Origin: Oscillospiraceae bacterium
GTDB taxonomy: Bacteria > Bacillota > Clostridia > Oscillospirales > Oscillospiraceae
Assembly: GCA_017527825.1 (NCBI GenBank)
Contig: JAFXPO010000031.1
Span: forward strand, 25,925 to 89,924
Direction: 5' to 3'
DNA: 64,000 bases
Positions 8,628 to 15,354 of the stretch are shown here, piece by piece. Position 1 is the first letter of the stretch; every line of letters begins with the position of its first letter. The notes under the pieces are model-generated. The model did not search any database, had not been told where the DNA came from, and saw only the letters and a program-made list of their open reading frames with translations. A program made the translations under genes and the position numbers.

Positions 8628-9985
8628 TTTGACCTCCTTTTTATTCCGGTTGATGGTTCCGTACTGTGCCGCATGGGATTCAGCAGCGCCAGAGCCATCC
8701 AAAAGTACGGAGTTGAAATGGGGGAGCTGATGCCGAAAAACGCCTGGATGCAGTATCCGAGGATCGCGCACCCGCAAACAGCGGTGACCGGCTCATCCGC
8801 GCAGCGGCGCACCCACCGGACAGCGGACGCGATCAGCGCCGCGAGATAGAGCGCGAGGGCGGCTGCGCCCTGATTCACCAGAATGTTCAGATACTCGTTG
8901 TGCGCGGTGTCGATGGAGCTGTGGATCAATATGCCGAGGGCTTCATCATACCGTTCAAAGGCGGCGTCCGTGCGCAGCCCCAGCGTGTCCGGTCCTCCGC
9001 CGAAAAGCGGATGCTCCGGCACGAGGGCAAGGGCATTGCGCCAGATGTAGAGCCGCCCGGAGCCGAAATCGTCGTCCCAGCGCCCGCGCATCAGCTCGGA
9101 CGCCTCGTAGAGGAACCCGCCCATCCTGCCGCCGAAGGCATAGACCGCGACGGCAAAGAGAACAATCCCGCAGGCGACGCCGAGCGCGGCGCGCTTCCGG
9201 GCGGTTTTCCCCTCACACAGAAGCGGAGCGGACAGCACCAGCGCGCCGCCCACGCCCAGAACGCCGCCCGCGACGAACGCCTTGAGCAGTACGATCAGGC
9301 AGAGGATCATTGGCGCCGGCAGCAAAAAGCGGAGCCGATCCCCCTTGCCGCGGAGGAGCGCGGCGCAGAAGGCGGGGATTGACAGGCTCAGCACCGCGGA
9401 GAGAATGTCCACGTTGCCGATGGTACCCAAAAACTCGCCCGCATACTGCTTGTACGCCCCGTAGTAGTTCATGCCCTCCGGGTACAGATGGAGCGGATTG
9501 TATCCGGCGAACTGGATCAGGCAGATGACGCAGTTGACGCTGATTGCCGCCGCGAACAGCCAAAGCATCCAGCGCCGGGGTCGAGCGTAGGCGGAAACCA
9601 GCAGAAAGCTCACAACATACAGCGTGATGGCGGCAAGCCCCTCGCAGCGGACGCTGCCCCACAGCGCCGTCGGGCGATGCTCGGACAGAGCCGCGGAGAG
9701 CGCGGTGACAAGGAGATAGCCGAGAAAAAGCCAGTGCGGCGGGGACAGCGCCGACCCAAGCCCCCGCGGCGACGGCAGCGGGGCGGCGCCGACGAGGGCA
9801 AGCTCCAGACGGGCGAGCAGCGCCGCGGCGGCATAAATACCGGTGAGCCACAGGTACAGTTGCCATTTTTGCACGGTGATGGATTGATAGCCTTGCCCCG
9901 GATAGAGCAGATACAGGCACAAAAGAGCGGCAAGATAGAGCGATGTAATCGCGGAACAGACGTTCCGGCTGTGCTGATTCCGCAT
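8624..9985 (-). CDS. O-antigen ligase / polymerase-like (Wzy/WaaL family) membrane protein
   Basis: 453 residues with about ten to twelve membrane helices. A long extracytoplasmic loop in the second half contains GRLYIWRNALALVPEHPLFGGGPDTLG and DTAHNEYLNILVNQGAAAL, the family's hallmark (R-x-x-x-W, G-x-G-P, and H-N-x-x-L). Such enzymes transfer or polymerise undecaprenyl-linked glycans on the outer face of the membrane. In a Gram-positive cell, the likely roles are polymerising a surface polysaccharide or O-glycosylating secreted proteins. Its stop overlaps the start of the following surface-protein gene by four bases, which makes that secreted protein an obvious candidate glycan acceptor (inference). 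RBS on the minus strand: GAGGGAGGG. Confidence 0.8.
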   Translation of the reverse strand: MRNQHSRNVCSAITSLYLAALLCLYLLYPGQGYQSITVQKWQLYLWLTGIYAAAALLARLELALVGAAPLPSPRGLGSALSPPHWLFLGYLLVTALSAALSEHRPTALWGSVRCEGLAAITLYVVSFLLVSAYARPRRWMLWLFAAAISVNCVICLIQFAGYNPLHLYPEGMNYYGAYKQYAGEFLGTIGNVDILSAVLSLSIPAFCAALLRGKGDRLRFLLPAPMILCLIVLLKAFVAGGVLGVGGALVLSAPLLCEGKTARKRAALGVACGIVLFAVAVYAFGGRMGGFLYEASELMRGRWDDDFGSGRLYIWRNALALVPEHPLFGGGPDTLGLRTDAAFERYDEALGILIHSSIDTAHNEYLNILVNQGAAALALYLAALIASAVRWVRRCADEPVTAVCGCAILGYCIQAFFGISSPISTPYFWMALALLNPMRHSTEPSTGIKRRSK

Positions 9986-10020
9986 CCCATCCCTCCCTCA
10001 CCGAGTTTAGTAATTGATTT

Positions 10021-10049
10021 ATTATACCAGCCTTTTTGCGGAGATACAA
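10021..10049 (-). promoter_or_regulatory. Promoter of the O-antigen-ligase-like/surface-protein operon
   Basis: Minus strand TTGTAT (10049-10044), 17-bp spacer, TATAAT (10026-10021), about 35 bases before the start codon. Confidence 0.7.
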
Positions 10050-10076
10050 CAAAAAAAGCGGTGCGCTGATTGCCCG

Positions 10077-10105
10077 TTGCAAAAGGCAGGCGCCACTGCT
10101 ATAAT
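10077..10105 (+). promoter_or_regulatory. Promoter of pepF
   Basis: TTGCAA (10077-10082), 17-bp spacer, TATAAT (10100-10105), about 40 bases before the start codon. Confidence 0.75.
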
Positions 10106-10144
10106 CAGTTTCGCATTTTATCTCATTTTGGAGGAAAAAAGTTG

Positions 10145-11938
10145 ATGTTGAATCCCAATACCAAACGTGACGACGTACCGGCTGAGTACACATGGAACCT
10201 TGCCGACCTCTATGAGAGCGACGAGGCGTGGCGCAGGGAGAACGAGGCGCTGCGCGCGCTGCCAGAACAGGTCAAGGCGTATCAGGGCAGGCTGGGCGCG
10301 AGCGCGGCGGAGCTGCTGGCGTATTTCCGTCTAGCCGATGAGGGCAACCTGCGCTACAGCCGCCTTGTCAACTACGCGATGCGCAAGGCGGATCAGGATC
10401 AGGGCGACAGCGTCTATCAGGATATGAACGGCAAAGCGATGAGCGCCGTTGTCTCCATTTCCAGCGCGATGTCCTTTGCCGCGCCGGAAATCATGGCGAT
10501 CCCGGACGAAACGCTGGAGCGCTTCTTCGCCGAGGAGCCGGCGCTGGAGGAGTACCGCCGCAGCGTTTACCAGATTCGCCGCCGCAAGGCGCACATCCTC
10601 TCCCCTGCCGAGGAAAAGCTCCTCGCCGCCGCGGGCGAGGTCTCCAACGCGCCGGGGCAGATCGGCTCCATCTTCCGCAACGCCGACCTGAGCTTCCCCG
10701 ACGTGGAGGACGGAGAGGGCAAACAGTACACGCTGACCAACGGCTCCTTTGTCCCGCTGGAGGAAAGCGCCGACCGTGTGCTGCGCAAGAACGCTTTCGA
10801 GACATATTACGGCGTGCTGGGTCAGTTCCGCAACACCAGTGCCACGCTGCTGGACGCGCAGTTCAAGCAGCTCCGCTTCCACTCTGAGGCGCGGGGCTAC
10901 GCGTCCACGCTGGAGGCAAGCCTGGACGTGACAGAGGTACCCACCTCGGTCTATCACAATCTGATCGATACCGTACACGCCAATCTGGACAAAATGTACC
11001 GCTATGTCGCGCTGCGCAAGAAACTGCTGGGCGTGGACGAGCTGCACATGTACGACGTCTACACCCCGATCGTCTCCGACGTCGCCCGCAAAATCGACTA
11101 CGAGGAGGCGAAGGCGACGGTGCTCGACGCGCTGGCAGTGCTGGGTGAGGACTATACCGCGATGCTCCGGCAGGGCTTTGAAAACCGCTGGATTGACGTG
11201 TACGAAAACGCCGGCAAGCGCAGCGGCGCCTATTCCGCCGGCGGCCGCCCGCATCCCTACGTCCTGCTCAACCATAAGGACACCCTTGACAGCATGTTTA
11301 CTCTGGCGCACGAGATGGGTCATTCCCTGCACACCTGCTACAGCGTGAAAAACCAGCCGGTTTCCACCAGCGACTATGTGATCTTCGTGGCGGAGGTCGC
11401 GTCCACCTGCAACGAGGTCCTGCTCATGCGCTATCTGCTGGGCAAGACCACGGACAAGAAAGAGCGTGCGTACCTCATCAACCACTTCCTTGATTCCTTC
11501 AAGGGCACCGTCTACCGTCAAACGATGTTCGCGGAGTTCGAGCTTGCCATGGGAAAGATGGCGGAGACGGGCGATACTCTCACCGCCGACGCGCTGTGCG
11601 GGAAGTATCTTGCCCTCAATAAGCTCTACTTTGGTCCCGACATGTTCTCAGACGACGGCATCGCGCTGGAGTGGTCGCGCATTCCACACTTTTATTACAA
11701 CTATTATGTGTTCCAGTACGCCACCAGCTTCTGCGCCGCCGTGGCGATCGCGGATCGCATCCTGAAGGAGGGCAAGACGGCGGTCGCGGAGTACAAAAAT
11801 TTCCTCTCCGGCGGCAGCAGCGCCGACCCGATCTCCCTGCTGAAAATCGCGGGCGTGGATATGAGCACCCCCGCGCCGGTGAACGCCGCGCTCTCCCTCT
11901 TCGGTGAGCTGGTTGCCGAGATGGAAAAACTGGGCTGA
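10145..11938 (+). CDS. pepF: Oligoendopeptidase F (M3 family zinc metallopeptidase)
   Basis: 597 residues, the normal PepF length. The zinc-binding motif HEMGH is at residues 389-393, within LAHEMGHSLHTCYS, and the downstream E of the M3 family lies in VAEVASTCNEVLL. The N-terminus (YTWNLADLYESDEAW) is characteristic of PepF. The enzyme is cytosolic and cuts oligopeptides of about 7-17 residues, probably in peptide nutrition or degradation of signal-peptide fragments. The ATG at 10145 follows TGGAGGAAAAAA. It has its own sigma-A-type promoter and is transcribed divergently from the surface-polysaccharide gene. No gene clearly linked in function is adjacent. Confidence 0.95.
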   Translation: MLNPNTKRDDVPAEYTWNLADLYESDEAWRRENEALRALPEQVKAYQGRLGASAAELLAYFRLADEGNLRYSRLVNYAMRKADQDQGDSVYQDMNGKAMSAVVSISSAMSFAAPEIMAIPDETLERFFAEEPALEEYRRSVYQIRRRKAHILSPAEEKLLAAAGEVSNAPGQIGSIFRNADLSFPDVEDGEGKQYTLTNGSFVPLEESADRVLRKNAFETYYGVLGQFRNTSATLLDAQFKQLRFHSEARGYASTLEASLDVTEVPTSVYHNLIDTVHANLDKMYRYVALRKKLLGVDELHMYDVYTPIVSDVARKIDYEEAKATVLDALAVLGEDYTAMLRQGFENRWIDVYENAGKRSGAYSAGGRPHPYVLLNHKDTLDSMFTLAHEMGHSLHTCYSVKNQPVSTSDYVIFVAEVASTCNEVLLMRYLLGKTTDKKERAYLINHFLDSFKGTVYRQTMFAEFELAMGKMAETGDTLTADALCGKYLALNKLYFGPDMFSDDGIALEWSRIPHFYYNYYVFQYATSFCAAVAIADRILKEGKTAVAEYKNFLSGGSSADPISLLKIAGVDMSTPAPVNAALSLFGELVAEMEKLG

Positions 11939-11995
11939 CGCCCCGATGCAGCCACCGATCCGCCGCGGAATTCCGCGCCCGGCTCGTTCCGGCTG

Positions 11996-12127
11996 TTACA
12001 GCTCCGGCACGGCGACGGTTTTGACGTTTTTGATGATATTGCCGCTTGCCTGCCCGGTGACGCGGTCAGGCAGCGCGCCCAGCGCCGCGCGGCTGAGAGT
12101 CCGTCGTTTTTGCCGTGGTTTTTTCAT
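11996..12127 (-). CDS. Candidate small basic protein of 43 residues (uncertain)
   Basis: The 342-base gap between pepF and the DUF4956 gene (11939-12280) contains on the minus strand an open frame starting MKKPRQKRRTLSRAALGALP and ending VKTVAVPEL. It has a strongly basic N-terminus and an ordinary amino-acid composition. No convincing ribosome binding site or promoter was found, and I recognise no family. It may be a real small ORF, a gene remnant or chance. The rest of the gap holds only a short CCTCCG/CGGAGG inverted repeat (about 12210-12241) and the RBS of the next gene. Confidence 0.25.
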   Translation of the reverse strand: MKKPRQKRRTLSRAALGALPDRVTGQASGNIIKNVKTVAVPEL

Positions 12128-12280
12128 TGTATCGCCGAAGGATTTCAGATTTTCAGACGGTCACGCGGGACGCGAAATTTTTTTCGACGCGACCCCCAAA
12201 AATCGGAAACCGCCTCCGAAGTATATAGCAGAGGGCGGAGGAACCCCCGCCCCAAAGATTATTTCAGGAGGCGCATTCAC

Positions 12281-12946
12281 ATGCTGCAATCGATTATTTC
12301 CGGCACCGAGATCACCACAACCGCTTTTCTTGCCTGCACGGCGGTCTCGCTGCTCCTCGGTCTCGGCGCCGCGGCGCTGAGCATGTATAAAAGCAAGTAT
12401 TCCCAGAGCTTCGCGCTGACCCTCGCCATGCTGCCCGCGGTGGTACAGCTCATCATCATGCTGGTCAACGGCAACATCGGCGTCGGCGTCGCCGTCGCCG
12501 GTACGTTTGGTCTGGTGCGCTTCCGCTCCGCCAACGGCACGGCGAAGGAGATCGGCTCGATCTTCCTCGCCATGGCGATCGGGCTTGCCACCGGCATGGG
12601 CTACTTAGCGCTCGCGGCGGTGTTCTTCGCCATCATGGCGGCGTTCACGCTGATTCTGACGACCCTGAACTTCGGCGGCCGCGGCGCGGACGAGCGCGAG
12701 CTTAAGATTACCATTCCCGAAAACCTCGACTACGACGGACTGTTCGACGACCTGTTCGCCAAGTATGCCCGCTCTGCGGACTTAGAGCGTGTCAAGACCA
12801 CAAACATGGGTACGCTCTACGAGCTGAGCTACAGCATCGTCCTCAAGGACGCCCATTCCACAAAGGCGTTCCTCGACGAGCTGCGCACGCGCAACGGCAA
12901 CCTGAACATCGTCTGCGGCAAGCCCGTCCCCAAGACGGCGTTATGA
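12281..12946 (+). CDS. DUF4956 family membrane protein
   Basis: 221 residues. Residues 1-125 hold about four membrane helices with the family's signature GTFGLVRFRSANGTAKEIGSIF. The C-terminal ~90 residues are soluble and rather acidic (NLDYDGLFDDLFAKYARSADLERVKTTNMGTLYELSY). DUF4956 (PF16316) has no established biochemical function; in many Firmicutes it is encoded beside VTC-type polyphosphate polymerase domains and CotH-like kinases, neither of which is seen here. The start follows CAGGAGGCG at an ideal distance. The last four bases (ATGA) overlap the start of the next gene, so translation is coupled with the metallo-beta-lactamase-fold lipoprotein. Function unknown. Confidence 0.85.
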   Translation: MLQSIISGTEITTTAFLACTAVSLLLGLGAAALSMYKSKYSQSFALTLAMLPAVVQLIIMLVNGNIGVGVAVAGTFGLVRFRSANGTAKEIGSIFLAMAIGLATGMGYLALAAVFFAIMAAFTLILTTLNFGGRGADERELKITIPENLDYDGLFDDLFAKYARSADLERVKTTNMGTLYELSYSIVLKDAHSTKAFLDELRTRNGNLNIVCGKPVPKTAL

Positions 12947-13794
12947 GAACAAGAAAGCTGCAAATCGCAGCGCTGCTGCTTACCTTAACAATGCTTCTTA
13001 CCGCCTGTGCCTCCGGCGCGAAAAAAGCGCCGGGGGACAGCGCGTCAGCCGCGACGCTGGACGCGCACTTCTTCGACGCGGGCAAGGCGGACGCGATCCT
13101 GCTGACCACGGCGGACAGCGCCGTATTGATCGACGCGGGAGAGAAAGGCTTCGGCAAGACCATCCTCGCGTATCTGGAGGAGCAGGGCGTCGAGAAACTC
13201 GACTGTCTGATCGTCACCCACTTCGACAAGGATCACGTCGGCGGCGCGGCGAAGGTCATCAACAGCGTCGCTGTCGGCACGGTGCTGCAAAGCAACAGTC
13301 CCAAGGACAGCGATGAGTACGAAAAGTACGTCAAAGCGCTTGAAAAATCCGACATTGAGCCGGTCACGGTGCGCGAAACACTGACCTTTACGCTGGACGG
13401 CGTGACCTACACCGTTGATCCCCCGGCGCAGGAGAGCTACGCCGACGATCCGAGCAACAATTCCTCGCTGATCGTCTCCGTCGTCAACGGTGCGGACAGC
13501 TTTCTGTTCACCGGCGACGCGCAGACCGCGCGGCTGGCGGAGTTTTTGAGCGGCGACGTTTCGGCGTGCGACGTGCTCAAGCTCCCCCATCACGGGCAGG
13601 ACGAGCCGCTTTTGGATGCCTTGCTGGACGCGACGTCGCCCGCCTACGCGGTCATCACCTCCTCGGACGACGAGCCGGAGAGCGACGCCGTGGTCGCGGC
13701 GCTGGAGCGCGCGGGCGCGACGGTGCTGCTGACCCGCAGCGGCGCGGTGACACTTCGCAGCGGCGGCGACGGCGTACAACTCCTCGCGGAATAA
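12943..13794 (+). CDS. Metallo-beta-lactamase-fold lipoprotein (ComEC C-terminal-like hydrolase)
   Basis: 283 residues with a lipoprotein signal peptide (LLTLTMLLTACASG; lipobox LTAC). The rest is an MBL-fold domain: DAHFFDAGKADAILL, then the metal-binding THFDKDHVGG with its first His at residue 93, SLIVSVVNGADSFLFTGDA, and LKLPHHGQDEPL. This is the ComEC/Rec2-like branch, whose members cut nucleic acids or phosphodiesters; the HxDxDH type motif is complete, so activity is plausible. It is exported and tethered to the outer face of the membrane. Translation is coupled by ATGA overlap to the DUF4956 gene, pointing to a joint but unknown function. The TPP riboswitch follows 35 bases later. Confidence 0.85.
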   Translation: MRTRKLQIAALLLTLTMLLTACASGAKKAPGDSASAATLDAHFFDAGKADAILLTTADSAVLIDAGEKGFGKTILAYLEEQGVEKLDCLIVTHFDKDHVGGAAKVINSVAVGTVLQSNSPKDSDEYEKYVKALEKSDIEPVTVRETLTFTLDGVTYTVDPPAQESYADDPSNNSSLIVSVVNGADSFLFTGDAQTARLAEFLSGDVSACDVLKLPHHGQDEPLLDALLDATSPAYAVITSSDDEPESDAVVAALERAGATVLLTRSGAVTLRSGGDGVQLLAE

Positions 13795-13799
13795 AAATC

Positions 13800-13828
13800 T
13801 TGCAATTTGACGCGTGCTGTGCTATGCT
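13800..13828 (+). promoter_or_regulatory. Candidate promoter of the TPP-riboswitch/thiT transcript
   Basis: TTGCAA (13800-13805), 17-bp spacer, TATGCT (13823-13828), directly before the aptamer. Confidence 0.6.
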
Positions 13829-13830
13829 GT

Positions 13831-13922
13831 CACACGAACAGGGGAGCTTGTGTGACAGGCTGAGAGGAAGCAGACAGCTTCGACCCTTTACCTGATCCGG
13901 GTAATGCCGGCGTAGGGAGAGG
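13831..13922 (+). ncRNA. TPP riboswitch (THI element)
   Basis: The conserved aptamer blocks are all present in order: ACAGGGGAGC, GGCTGAGAGG, GACCCTT, ACCTGATCCGGGTAATGCC and GGCGTAGGGA. The closing stem pairs the region at 13831-13836 with that near 13915-13920. An intrinsic terminator follows at once, so thiamine pyrophosphate binding should stop transcription before the downstream thiT gene. Confidence 0.97.
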
Positions 13923-13940
13923 ATATCGACATGCGTTGTG

Positions 13941-13972
13941 GAAACCGCCCTGTTTTGGGGCGGTTTCTTTTT
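13941..13972 (+). terminator. Expression-platform terminator of the TPP riboswitch
   Basis: GAAACCGCCC (13941-13950) and GGGCGGTTTC (13958-13967) form a 10-bp stem followed by five T, between the aptamer and thiT. Confidence 0.9.
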
Positions 13973-14010
13973 CGCGTCACGCATCCCGTATTTGTAAGGA
14001 GGAGACATTC

Positions 14011-14559
14011 ATGAACACCAAATCGCACTTCACCACCCGCATGCTCACCGAGGGCGCGCTGATGGTCGCTGCGGCGGAGGCGCTGGGCTACATCAAGCTC
14101 TGGCACATGCCGGAGGGCGGCTCGATCTCGCTGATGATGCTGCCTATCGTGCTCTACGCCGTGCGCTGGGGGCTAGGCGGCGGATTGCTCGCGGGCTGCG
14201 CGCTGGGCGTGATCGACTTCATGCTCGGCGGCGGCATCGCCATCGGCTGGCAGTCCATCCTGGGCGACTACGTCATCGCCTGCACGCTCATCGGACTTGC
14301 GGGCGTGGGTCACAAGCGCGGCACGGCGGGGGTGGTCCTCGGCTCGATCGTCGGCTGTCTCGGTCGCTACGCCGCCGTGTGGGTTACGGGCGCGACGCTC
14401 TGGGGCGAGTACATGTACGACATCTACGGCTTGCCCATGACGAACGAGTGGGTCTATTCCGCGCTCTACAACCTGCCGGTGCTGGTTTCCGGCGCGCTGA
14501 CCACCGTCGCGGCGGTCGCGCTGATTCCGGCGATGAAGAAGCTGCCCAAGGCGGCATAA
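14011..14559 (+). CDS. thiT: Thiamine-specific S-component of an ECF transporter
   Basis: 182 residues with six hydrophobic segments. The signature MPEGGSISLMMLPI (residues ~31-44) corresponds to the ThiT loop that lines the thiamine pocket, and the aromatic-rich GATLWGEYMYDIYG segment contributes to it. ThiT binds thiamine with very high affinity and works with the shared EcfA/A'/T module, which is not encoded in this window. The TPP riboswitch and its terminator directly upstream confirm the substrate class. The ATG at 14011 follows AAGGAGGAGAC; upstream in-frame codons lie inside the riboswitch terminator and are unlikely to be used. Confidence 0.95.
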   Translation: MNTKSHFTTRMLTEGALMVAAAEALGYIKLWHMPEGGSISLMMLPIVLYAVRWGLGGGLLAGCALGVIDFMLGGGIAIGWQSILGDYVIACTLIGLAGVGHKRGTAGVVLGSIVGCLGRYAAVWVTGATLWGEYMYDIYGLPMTNEWVYSALYNLPVLVSGALTTVAAVALIPAMKKLPKAA

Positions 14560-14560
14560 A

Positions 14561-14594
14561 AAAGCGGCTCCGAACTTGCGTTCGGAGCCGCTTT
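14561..14594. terminator. Bidirectional intrinsic terminator
   Basis: A 14-bp perfect stem AAAGCGGCTCCGAA / TTCGGAGCCGCTTT with a six-base loop, two bases after the thiT stop and just before the 3' end of the convergent HIT gene. Confidence 0.88.
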
Positions 14595-14599
14595 ATCGT

Positions 14600-15019
14600 T
14601 TAAAGCGCCGCTTTGAGCTTTTCGATGATCTCGGCGTACTCCTCATCCTTGAGGAACACCTTGCCGGGGTTCATCTCGAACACGCCGCCCCACTCGAAGC
14701 CGTCCTTGTACTTCGGGACGAGGTGCATGTGCAGGTGGCAGCCGGTGTCGCCGTAAGCGCCGTAGTTGAGCTTGTCGGGATGGAACACGGCGTGGATCGC
14801 CTTTGCGGCGCGGTTGACGTCGGCAAAGAACGCGTCGCGCTCGGCGTCGCTGATGTTGACGATCTCGCTGACGTGGTCCTTGTACGCCACGATGCAGCGG
14901 CCGGGATGGCTCTGTTCTTTAAAGAGGATGAGGGTGCTGACGCTGAGGTCGCAGACGTAAATGCCGAACCTGTCCAGCAGCTCGCCGCGCATGCAGTAAC
15001 CGCAATTTTGGTCTTTCAT
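14600..15019 (-). CDS. HIT-family protein (histidine triad nucleotide hydrolase)
   Basis: 139 residues. The histidine triad HLHMH lies at residues 95-99 (CHLHMHLVPK), and the N-terminus carries a CGYC pair at 6-9 that in many bacterial HIT proteins is part of a zinc site. HIT proteins of this type hydrolyse nucleoside phosphoramidates, AMP conjugates or dinucleoside polyphosphates in the cytosol. The ATG at 15019 follows AGGAGGAATTCCC on the minus strand. It stands alone between two convergent/divergent neighbours, so context adds nothing about the substrate. Confidence 0.93.
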   Translation of the reverse strand: MKDQNCGYCMRGELLDRFGIYVCDLSVSTLILFKEQSHPGRCIVAYKDHVSEIVNISDAERDAFFADVNRAAKAIHAVFHPDKLNYGAYGDTGCHLHMHLVPKYKDGFEWGGVFEMNPGKVFLKDEEYAEIIEKLKAAL

Positions 15020-15119
15020 GGGAATTCCTCCTGTTTTTGTTATGACTTGGGGCTATTATACCACGTTTGGAAGGAAACGCAAGTAATGTTACGCTTATGT
15101 TACAATTGGTCGCAAGCTC

Positions 15120-15148
15120 TTGATTTTTGCCGCGCGGTCGGTTATGAT
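15120..15148 (+). promoter_or_regulatory. Promoter of the S-layer-like protein gene
   Basis: TTGATT (15120-15125), 17-bp spacer, TATGAT (15143-15148). CGGTCG (15135-15140) and CGACCG (15150-15155) form an inverted repeat around the -10 box, a likely repressor or activator site. The predicted 5' UTR is about 200 bases. This is the main content of the 335-base gap 15020-15354, together with the hairpin at 15251-15300. Confidence 0.7.
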
Positions 15149-15250
15149 GCGACCGTAAGATCAATGGGGGAAGCCCGGCTGACGTGGGAAACGGAACGGT
15201 CGGACGCGAGTGGTGACCGCGAACGGTCGCGCCGCCCCGCGGACAGACGA

Positions 15251-15300
15251 CGCGGGATTTGTTTAACGCGCGTTGGCTAGTCCGCTAACCAAATCCCTCG
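15251..15300 (+). promoter_or_regulatory. Stem-loop in the S-layer gene 5' UTR
   Basis: CGCGGGATTTGTTTA (15251-15265) pairs imperfectly with TAACCAAATCCCTCG (15286-15300), leaving about 50 bases to the start codon. Long structured leaders that stabilise the message are common for very abundant S-layer transcripts. Confidence 0.55.
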
Positions 15301-15354
15301 TGTTGGCTCAAGCCATTGAGACTTGCGAAATTTTTGAAAGGAGAGTGACTTATC

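Noticed and set aside
6819..8849. A 676-codon plus-strand frame opposite the surface-protein gene
   Set aside because: Arg/Ala/Val-rich antisense translation of a GC-rich gene. It runs across two minus-strand genes and has no recognisable domain.
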